This document shows positions 55,708-64,000 of a DNA stretch of 64,000 bases, one piece after another. Under the pieces are notes generated by a model that was not told where the DNA came from, ran no database searches, and worked only from the letters and a program-made list of their open reading frames with translations. The translations under genes and the position numbers were made by a program. Numbering within the stretch: the stretch's first letter is position 1; each line of letters begins with the position of its first letter. Source of the stretch: Nemertoderma westbladi (lineage: Eukaryota; Xenacoelomorpha; Nemertodermatida; Nemertodermatidae); NCBI GenBank assembly GCA_032718475.1, contig JAUCBJ010008710.1, forward strand, positions 19,383 through 83,382, in the 5' to 3' direction.

Positions 55708-56597
55708 AGGATGCTAGACATAGGGGATCGTAAATCCTCACTATGTATGACACATAGCCTCGTTTAGTATGGATTCCAGCACCCTCTTGACTTAGTTGAT
55801 ACTCCAACTTATCTGTCTCCAGGTTCCATACAATCCCTAGCGCCTTCTGCTGCGACTCCATCCTCTTTTCCGCCATAATCTGCCGCTTCACCATTGTAGG
55901 CTTATCCATCTTCGTATCTGGTTGTTTATCTTATATGACCTCCATAAAATCTTTAGAGTTGAATTGGAATTTTGTGAGGTTGAATCCAGATCCTTTTAGG
56001 ATGTTTCGAACCTCGTGCCCTATGTCGAGTATCTCTTCAACAGTTTTCCCAGATCCCATCCCATCGTCCACATAGAATCCGCATCGAATCATGTCGATCG
56101 CCTTCTCACTGCATTCACCCTCTTTGCCCTCCACGTTGTCTCTCACAGCTGTAGTCGTAGTGAACGAGGATGACTTGGCCCCCATGTTCTGCACTACCAT
56201 CTTATACATCGGTATCTCCGGTATATCCGGTTCTTCGTTGCCGTTGCACCACAGGAAGCGCTGATTATCGTTGTCCTCCTCCATCACTCGCAACTGATTG
56301 AACATGCCCTCTATATCACACATGAAGGCGTGCTTTCCATTCCTAAATCTTAACAGGACCTCTATCCCCGAGTTGTAAATATTGGGGCCTTCCAGCCGTT
56401 TAGTCTTTGTTTAGATGTTTGCCGTTAGTCTTGGCCGACGCATCGACCACCATCCTTAGTTTGCCCTTCTTAGGGTCCAGAGCCACATGCAGTGGCAAAT
56501 AGTAGGTCCTGTCCATATTTGGTTCATCAACCGGTAGTTCCATGGCCCACCCTCTGTCCACGTACTTCTTAATCACATATTCATTGGATATATTCAT
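55676..56597 (-). pseudogene. Element G2 reverse transcriptase
   Basis: Frame pieces: 56597-56400 (WAMELPVDEP, YYLPLHVALDP, KLRMVVDASAK), 56323-55931 (CDIEGMFNQLRV with Asp; RCGFYVDDGMGSGK with intact YVDD), 55909-55676 (KALGIVWN, IYDPLCLAS). The frame is broken at 56400-56323, about 55920 and about 55700. Canonical catalytic Asps are retained, unlike H (YVDN). Confidence 0.85.
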
Positions 56598-56956
56598 CCT
56601 TTTCAGGGCTCCGTTTAAGTGTTTGCTTCAACTTTCGAAGCCTTGTCAAGACCATTCTCCTGCAGTGGCTTCCATACCATCCCTATGGTATATCGCCCCC
56701 CTTCACATTTCATTGAGTTCTTCACGCTCTCTTGCGCCTGTTTATCCTCCACCGAGGTTCCGACCCCGGTCTCCTACAACCCCTCTAAGTCCTACCGCAG
56801 CAGCCTCTTGAGTTGTTCCTCTGCTCCTTTGTCCTCCATTTCCTTCATTGTCCCTGCGAACATGCACCCTGAGGATTCGTACACGCTAAACGGGATTCTG
56901 GTCTTAATTGGGCCACTGAGCGTCCATCCGAATGGCGTGAGAATCGCCACCGGGTC

Positions 56957-57448
56957 TCACACCCTATCCTCGCCGAATACGGTCGGTAGCCTCTCGTGGG
57001 CTGTCGTGCAGTCCATGCCGACTATGAGAGATACTTTCGGGGTGTCCAGTTTGTGTACGGAGAAATGGATGTCACCCAGGTACCGGTATTGCTCGACCTC
57101 GATCTTTGTGGGTCGCCTGGCGTTAATATTGATTGATTCTATTTTCTGAATGGGTTCGATGGTAGCCCCATAATCGCACCCTGGTGTTATCGCTGCTATC
57201 TCGCAACACCCCATTCTCATTCTCATGACCTCGTCCTTGCTGGAGATAGTGGTTACCGTAATCTTGCTTGGCCTCGTCCGTAACCCTTTCCTTTTGGCCA
57301 CCCAACTCTCCGCTAGCGTGAACGCTGCTCCGCTATCGACAAGCATTAGTGTCGTAACCGATAGCTCATCCTCCCCTATTATTCTCACTGGCACTAATCC
57401 GAGTAGTACAATTCCCCTCTTCTTTGCTCCCATGGTGCTTGTCGCCAT
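56957..57448 (-). pseudogene. Element G2 aspartic protease
   Basis: 163 residues with TTLMLVDSGAAFTLAE (LVDSGAAFT variant of LLDxGSxxTFI) and DTPKVSLIVGMDCTTAHERL near the end, the LIVG(M/L)D motif common to this protease family. No frameshift inside. The region 56600-56957 toward RT is decayed. Confidence 0.8.
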
Positions 57449-57473
57449 CGTCTGGCCTCAAGTCCCATCAATC

Positions 57474-58282
57474 TCATTGTATTTTACTGGCGGTTCCCGG
57501 CACTCCTCCTTCCTGTGTCCTCCTACCACGGCATCGGTGATGTAGTCCATTCTTACCATTGTAGGCTACCCGATCTTGTTTAAGTAACGCCTGCCAATGC
57601 TTGCAGTCTATGGTATTATGGATCCCGTTTCTATGAAATTGACATTTGTAATTGGGATTGCAGCGTTCCTTGTATAGCGCTTCAAGTATTGCGCGTCGAT
57701 TAATATCTAGTGGTTTAGTGTTTTGGTCACTTGGACTCGGCCTGTTGGGGGTTTTAGGCTTGTATTTGTTTGTGTTGTTAGTTTGTCTCTTTCCCTGCCA
57801 CGGTGTGGTTCTACTCCCAGCTCCTTGTGGACTAGATGTCCCCTGCGTGGCCGCATACGGTAGTGAATATCTCACTATCGGAAGTGCATTCGCCGCACTA
57901 TGTTTGAGTTTAGTCCTGTTGTATTCAGCTTTTGGCGCCTTCCCTAAACAGTAGACTGTAGACTGGATCTGTGATTAATTCCGCCTCTTAGTTAAGGAAG
58001 TTCGACATCTCCTCCAGCCTCTGCACCTTTCCTTTCACGTGTGGAGAAAGCGATCTTTCTCCACATGTTTCTCAGCCAGATCGGTAGTGCCTGCACTATC
58101 GTAGTGACATTGTTTGATGCATTGAGTTCGTAAGGTGCATCCAGAGTTTTTAATACTATCAGCCCTTTTTCTGCTTTATTACTACTAGGATCGGCATGCT
58201 GCATTGCAGCTGCATTTTTAAGAATGCTGTGCCGGCTTATCGACAAAATTGCACCGCCACAACTCCCTATCACCCATGACAT
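57474..58282 (-). pseudogene. Element G2 gag, C-terminal part
   Basis: 58282-57992 includes LIVLKTLDAPYELNASNN and IVQALPIWLRNMWRK, matching the end of the BEL capsid-like region. Its first 25 or so residues belong to the LINE 1 tail. 57875-57474 has a basic Gln/Asn/Pro-rich stretch and CQFHRNGIHNTIDC, a degenerate knuckle (C-x2-H-x4-H-x4-C). Confidence 0.7.
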
Positions 58283-59943
58283 TTGCTAGATCATCCGCAT
58301 CTTCAAGGCCAGTGTCCTTTAAGATGCGTCTCATGAAAGTCATGGGCTGTCCACCATGCTTATCCACTCCATGAGGCTGCCAAAGTACAAGATTATGCAC
58401 TGGCTGGTCCTCACGGCGAATGCAATGTCCTGCAAAGCGGAGGCGATTTTGTTCTAGTGTCAAGCTTGGTGGAACCAATGAGACACCTCCAATGTTATAT
58501 AGTGTCTGGTTGGAGATGTGTGCATTGTACTTGACACAATGAACCCGGCGTAGCTTTCTTGTGAATGTGCCATCCAGAGATTTGGTGTCCTCAGCAGTTA
58601 GAGCCCAGCATGGACTCCCGTAGAGGAGTACTGGAACTACTGCTGCTCTAAATAATCGGACCTTAAGTTTCCGATTAATTCTCGGTGACTTCCAAATCCT
58701 GGAAAGCCTATTCAAGGCTGCCCATGCCTTTCCCTTACGTATTCGAAGGTCCTCACCCTGACTTCCGGATCCATGATCCCAGGTAACAGAAGTCGTCCAC
58801 ATGCTCAAGCATACCATCCTTTGAGCTTATGCTCATCCGATCAGAGACTTGCTGAGGACTTTCAAAGTTAACTGTCAGAATTTTGGTCTTTCTGGAGTTA
58901 ATAAAAAGACCAACACTAGAAGCAGCATGTTCTAATGAGCTGAGGAGCCGTTGGGCTCCCTCTAGTGATTCTGAGAGTACTCCTAAGTCATCAGCAAAGT
59001 CTAGATCAGTTAGGTACTTGGCAGGATTTCCTCGACTTCTGGAGCCAGTAGGTGGAGTTATCATCACCCCATCATCATTATGATGATCTAAGGACATGCG
59101 TAGAACATAGTCAACCACAATTATGAACAAGAATGGTGCAAGTGTGTCTCCCTGGAGGACGCCCCATAACACTTCAAATGGTTCTGTGTCACCGTCAACA
59201 GTAGACACAAATGTTGTCGAACCATTGTATACTGATCTGATTGCTGCAATAATTTCATCAGGAATCCCATATAATGAAAGTATGCTGAACATACGTGAGC
59301 GAGAGACTGAATCAAAGGCCTTGAAGAAGTCAACAAAGATAACAGCCAGATGCCTGTCTTTCTTTTTTGATAACTCTTCAATTATCCTTCTAAGAGCCAA
59401 AATGGGCTCCATGGTCCCACGACCTTTACGGAACCCATTCTGATTTCCACGGAGCAGTCTCTCAATGGGATCCCTGATCCGATTTAATAGAATTCTATTG
59501 TATAGCTTTGCAGCAATCGAGATTAATGAGATTCCCCGAAAAGAACCATAGAGTGTTAGGTTGCCCTTCTTGGGAACTGGCACCAACTTATTTGTTTTCA
59601 TTTCTTGTGGGACTCTTGTTGTACGGTACATGTCTACTATGATGGGATAGATGATCTTTAAACACTCAGGCATTTTAAAGACCTCAGGGGGAACACCATC
59701 TACTCCACTGGCACGATTGGTCTTAATGCTCTTTGCAGCAGCCTTCACTTCTGCAAAGGAGATATAACCAATGGGAATATCTGGGAGTACAGACTCAGAC
59801 ACTTTTACTTCTATAAAGTTATCAGGCAATACCCTGTCATTATTGAGGAGGTTTTCAAAGTGGGCCTTCCAACCATTGAGGCGATCGACTGGTGATTCAG
59901 CCTTAACCTTGGTGGTTGGTTGGCCTTTTCGACCAGCAAGCAA
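58218..59943 (-). pseudogene. LINE 1 reverse transcriptase and C-terminus
   Basis: 59943-58753 holds the RT: KLVPVPKKGNLTLYGSFRGI, KLYNRILLNRI, FRKGRGTMEPILALR, LAVIFVDFFKAFDSV (Asp), VLQGDTLAPFLFII, and YLTDLDFADDLGVL (FADD). 58817-58218 holds the C-terminal LRRVHCVKYNAHISNQTLY and RLRFAGHCIRRED, seen after RT in RTE-like elements. The two frames overlap at 58753-58817, a single frameshift. Clade assignment is tentative. It ends against G2 gag near 58200. Confidence 0.85.
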
Positions 59944-60029
59944 GTTGATCGATCTCCATGCTTGGGATGATTGCCTGCTGTCGTCAGAATCATTGATGGC
60001 ATCAACCTGTTGGTTTATTAGCTCCTGTA

Positions 60030-61180
60030 AACTGCCTGTTCAGGGTCCTAGATGCAGCCTTAACTGCATTCTTGGCCGCTGTAGTCTGTTTGAGTCGGGA
60101 CTCTTTCTGCGCCTTGTAGAGGTCATTTCGGCACTTCTGAATTTTGTTGTCAGTCCAGGGGGCCCGTTTCTTGTTTCAAGGGTATACAGGAACTGTTTCT
60201 GCAGCTGCTAACTTAACTGCCTCTGTGAAGGCAGTATAGCCCTCACAGAGAACCTCATACCTGTTGCTCAGCTGTAGTGTGAAGCTGGATCTCACACTTG
60301 GCTGTTGCAACAGAGAGGACCAGTCATGCCGCAGCAAGGCAGATTTCGTTGTTCTGCTAGCAGCAGACTAAGTCTTACCTTGGCCACAATAAGGCGGTGA
60401 TCACTGGAGAAGGGTCGTAGTGTAAATGCATTAGTCTTGTATAGAGCTCCTGTATTTCTTACGAAACAGGATATATGGTCTATCTGGGACTTGTGACCAC
60501 TGGGTCCACTATGAGTCCATAGCTTTCCACTTTGCTTCTTGAACTGGGTTCAAAACAATCCATTTCCAGAGATAAAATCCTGAAGATGGACGGAATTTCG
60601 TTTGACACTATTGCTATAGACCCAGGGCGATGTAGGTGATTGATGCAGACTTGCATTAAAGTCTCCCAGGAATGTTAAGAATGCATGCTGATCACTCCAT
60701 CAGTTGCTGCTTGTAGATTCTGGTAGAAATTTTCCACCTCCTCTACAGGGGCAACACTAGTTGGAGAGTAGCACACAATCAGAACCACCTTAGGAAACTT
60801 CTTAGCCAGTCTTCCAGAACGTGAGAAGTGGCAACGGATGATGCGGTTAGAGATTTGGTCTATTTTGTGCAATGCTGCATGTGCAGTTGGGTTCATCAAT
60901 AGACCAATTCCACCATTGCCACTATCATCTGCTGAAGCGAGGGCGAGTTGCCAACATTAATCAACAACATTAACAACTTTATCAGAACCTCATCAGTCTG
61001 TCCAGTCTGTATTCGGTGCTCTTACACACCCACTGCACTAAGTGAAAGCTTATCTGCCAAGGCAGTCAGCTCACCTTGTCGCATTGGGGACCCGAGTGTT
61101 AGGGTGTTTACTGAGGCAAGTCTAGTGACTTGCCTCAGATTTACCAATAGCTTTGTTGGTCGGGGTGGAACATGAGAGTA
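60030..61180 (-). pseudogene. LINE 1 AP-type endonuclease, decayed
   Basis: Minus-strand fragments in several frames: LASVNTLTLGSPMRQGELTA and ALADKLSLSAVGVQEHRI (N-terminus with catalytic Glu), MNPTAHAALHKIDQISNRII, PKVVLIVCYSPTSV, FLGDFNA, SQIDHISC, and SSDHRLIVAKVRLSL (SDH motif). This is the apurinic endonuclease order that lies upstream of RT. It nicks target DNA to prime reverse transcription. Multiple frameshifts make this copy inactive. Confidence 0.75.
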
Positions 61181-61885
61181 GCCTCCAACTCCAGAATCCC
61201 TCTCCCCCTCACAATCTGGCCTCCCTGGTGACCCAGGGTTTGGGCCAGGTCATCAGGAAAGGGACTCAAATAATTGTTTGCCGCTCTCTCTCCAGTAGGT
61301 GGTGAGACAGGCAGCCGGTAAGGAGATAACTGACACCTGTGAGGCCATTGTGTCCCGTCATTCCAATGGCCTCTAGTGACTGGGCCTCTGCATTACTAAT
61401 GTAATCCATAGTGGGGGTTGGCGGGTGCTTTTTTGCCGAGTCAGCTCTCGGGGCAAATACCACACCCTGGTTTGCCATTCCACAGGGTGGGTGTCGCAGT
61501 GAAGTCAGATATGAGGCCCATCACCCATATCTACTCTGGCGCACATGACCCACCATTGGCTGTGCAGCTCATCTGCTGGGTCATGCCCTGTACTCCTGCT
61601 GCCAGGTGCACGTCGCAGTGAAGTGCACTCAGAGTGGACATGAGAACACTCTGCTCCTGACCAGCCATTGGTAGATCACCATCTGCCTGGCCAGGCCATA
61701 TACCCCTGCAGCCAAGTATATGGGTCCTTAATCCAGGACCAAGGGCGTCCTTATCCCAGAACGAAGGGGCTCCTAGTCACAAGACCAGATTTGCCCTAGT
61801 AAGAGGGTCTATGCAGCTACAGGTGGCACCTCCTTTATGCTGCATGGAGGTGGCAAGTTTTCTTGATCAATGACCTAGAATACCT
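61181..61885 (-). other. LINE 1 5' region, degenerate tandem pieces
   Basis: Contains GTCGCAGTGAAGT twice (about 61494 and 61613) with related flanks, suggesting 5' untranslated monomers of about 120 bp. The 70-codon minus ORF at 61478-61266 reads MANQGVVFAPRADSAKKHPP and has no recognised domain; it may be part of the first ORF. Confidence 0.4.
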
Positions 61886-61889
61886 GACC

Positions 61890-64000
61890 TGACTGACCTG
61901 ACCAAGTTCAAGTTTCAAGTTTCAAGTTCAAGTTTATTATATTTCATTCTCCTACTGCATAGTACATAGATACTTTAACAAACAAGAACCATAATAAAAA
62001 TAAATCAACATAAAGCCCCACCCTTGCTGATAGCAGAGCTAGTGCTGCGAGGGTGGACACTTTTTACAGTAGGGGGGGGGGGGGGGGGGGGGGGCGTGCT
62101 ATTTGCTTATAATTTTGAATAATTTAGAAATATATTGTAAAACTTAAATCTTAAGTAACCATCTATTTTTCACCTCGGGTATTAAAGAGCAAGAGACAAT
62201 ATTAAAGAAAGAATATAAAAATTGTTGAAACAAACAGAGAATAACCATTACAAGAAAAGAAAGTGGTGGAAGATCGAAATATAAGAACGAACAGTAGGTA
62301 TAAAAAATGTGACTAAGAGGATATTCAAATGTTTATTAGGAAAATATTTTAGACCGAGCTGTTATCATTGTAATAAATTGGATAAAATGGACCTTTTTAG
62401 AGCAGATGAAAATTTGTTTTTTGATTTTTTTGAACGAATGTCGAGTGGCACCGAGTTCCAAATGACAGGACCTCGAAAACTCAGGGATCGTTGGGAAGAG
62501 CTAAGATTAAAAAGAGGAGTTGTGAAGTCGCCACGAACAGAAGAACGAGTATAGTAGTTGTGTACAGTAGATTGTTTAGTGAATAGTTTACCAAGAGTCG
62601 AAGAAGGAGATATAGTTTCGGAGTTAATATCGTACATGAATTTTGCGACGGAGTGTTCGTATAGTTTGTTAATGGGTAGTATATTCCGTTTTTTGTAAAG
62701 CGGCAAAGAAGATGATCGATAGTGGGAAAATGTTATACAACGTAAGAGTTTATTAACTTTGATTCGTAAAGGTTTAAGTATTGTTGAATATGTATTACCC
62801 CACAAGATAATTCCGTAGTTAATGTATGGATGTACTAAAGAAAAGTATAAGGTTTTAAGAATATTTAGAGGAAATACATAGCGCAGTTTGTAAAAAATTC
62901 CGGAAGATTTAGATATTTTTTTCAGAATATAATTAATGTGTGTTTTCCAGGTTAGTTTTGAATCGACCCATATCCCCAGTAATTTAGTGCTATCGGTTAA
63001 ATTTATTTGGGTGTTATCTATTTTTATTTGTGGTACAGAATTGGAGGTCATTAGGGTACTGTTTGTAAAAATGGTATATTCAGTTTTTTTTTAATTTAGT
63101 AAAAGTTTGTTATCACTTAACCAGTTATTTAGTTTTGAAAGTTCATTGTTCGTGCTGTTGAGTAGGTAGTGAATGTTAGAATGTGAGTTTAACAGAGTTG
63201 TATCGTCAGCAAAGAGTGTCGAAAGTAACTTTGTAACATTCGGTAGGTCGTTGATAAAAATAAGAAAGAGAGTCGGGGACAGGACCGAACCTTGGGGGAC
63301 ACCGCAAGACAGTGGTAGGAGGGAAGAGTTCTGACCATCTATTGTAACAAATTGATAGCGGTCGGTTAAAAAATTTTTAAAAAGATTTAATGGGGGTGCC
63401 TCTGACACCATAGGCCTCCAGTTTCTTTAGTAGTATACTGTGGTCCACGGTGTCAAAGGCTTTTTTCAAATCTATATAGACAGCGCAAGTATGAAAGTGA
63501 GAGTCAAACATGGAGTGGATCTGTTCAGTTATAGAGAGAAGTGCATGAGCAGTAGAAATTTTTGGTCGGAATCCATATTGTGATAGAGTGATTATATTGT
63601 ATTTGTTTAAGTAAGATTGTAGTTGCTCATTCAATATTTGTTCTAGAATTTTGCTAAAGATTGGAAGAAGGGAAATAGGACGGTAATTGTTAGGATCGTA
63701 CGGGTCGTCAGATTTGTAAACCGGGATGACTTTGGCAGTTTTTAAAGAGTCTGGAAAAAAGCCATGCGAAATTGAAAGGTTAAATAGAGAGCATAAATGG
63801 TGGGAGAGAGGTTCGGCGGCAAGTCTAATGAGTGAAGGGGGAAATGGATCGTTAGTACTGCAATTTAGCTTAAGTTGAAGAATTTTATATTGTACCTCAA
63901 GAGGAGATGTTTCGGCCAGAGAGAAAGAATTAGGTCGGGTATGGGATAAATGGCGGAGTGGGGACGATCTAGGTCGTGTTGGTAAAGTACTTTGCAGTTT
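61890..64000 (-). mobile_element. LINE 2 (CR1/L2-like), 3' part, runs off the window
   Basis: Minus-strand RT from 64000 to 62365, then a 3' untranslated region ending near 61900 in short TTGAAACT-type repeats (AAGTTTCAAGTTTCAAG on the plus strand at 61911-61930), a feature of CR1-related tails. Poly-G of 23 at 62072-62094 lies in the 3' untranslated part. It is inserted next to the 5' end of LINE 1. Confidence 0.8.
62365..64000 (-). pseudogene. LINE 2 reverse transcriptase
   Basis: From the window edge: [20 protein letters not shown] and [11 protein letters not shown] (RT start motifs), [33 protein letters not shown] (Asp), then after a frameshift near 63400 GVPQGSVLSPTLFLIFINDL and STLFADDTTLL (FADD). 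A TAA at 63091-63093 interrupts the frame before KKTEYTIFTN. 63051-62365 holds the RT thumb and C-terminus (LLGIWVDSKLTWKTHINYI, YINYGIILWGNT). The upstream endonuclease would lie beyond 64000. Confidence 0.88.

Larger units (their letters stand above)
54549..58210 (-). mobile_element. BEL/Pao element G2, 5' portion (gag to RNase H)
   Basis: Minus-strand gag, protease, RT and RNase H. Continues after H at 29097 into the integrase. Its gag start is lost where LINE 1 ends near 58200. Frameshifts separate most domains, so it is the oldest layer of the stack. Confidence 0.85.

Overview
The window is metazoan genomic DNA made almost entirely of transposable elements and satellites. The evidence for an animal is the load of BEL/Pao-type LTR retrotransposons (gag, CCHC knuckles, aspartic protease, RT, RNase H, H2C2 integrase, C-terminal integrase tail), two non-LTR retrotransposons, Helentron-like elements and several satellites. 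The base composition is AT-rich, with many copies of the palindrome TACCGGTA. The species cannot be fixed from the sequence; an aquatic invertebrate is a guess. I found no convincing host protein gene.

Left part. 590-1966 (+) is a gag-like coiled-coil ORF (family P). It ends artificially where it runs into an antisense 5' fragment of another BEL element (A, 1957-4965, -). A abuts a long, decayed, RT-less BEL element (B, 4971-11322, -). B is interrupted by a 1.2-kb solo LTR (8611-9810) with a perfect CTAGG target-site duplication. 11.3-24 kb is gene-poor: tandem arrays (about 160 bp with a palindromic core, 44 bp, 93 bp, 68 bp), a LINE C-terminal relic, a tRNA-like relic and an isolated Helentron-like 3' end.

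Right part. Element G (about 23980-27250, -) belongs to the A/F family and keeps part of its RT. Next comes a nested stack that I resolved to the base. BEL element G2 (-) is split at its integrase by BEL element H (29103-54548, -, duplication TGGTG). H is split at the RT/RNase H boundary by LTR element Y (32106-50708, +, duplication CCATC, LTRs of 1,250 bp each). The left LTR of Y is split by X (32271-38948), a TA-flanked DNA transposon with 79-bp perfect terminal inverted repeats. X contains three head-to-tail Helentron-like units (33154-37993). Inside Y lies an A/F-family gag-protease ORF (F) that has lost RT in frame, and beside the 3' LTR a decayed Cys-rich gag-like gene. 58.2-61.9 kb is one LINE (-), and 61.9-64.0 kb is a CR1/L2-like LINE running off the window (-).

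The order of events in the stack is G2, then H (LTRs differ by a few changes), then Y (one LTR mismatch seen), then X (absent from the right LTR). The most unusual signals are the Helentron-like units, whose 5' and 3' subterminal repeats change together; the recurrent RT loss with gag-protease frames retained; the hendecad repeats in gag of three families; and the excess of TGA among in-frame stops.
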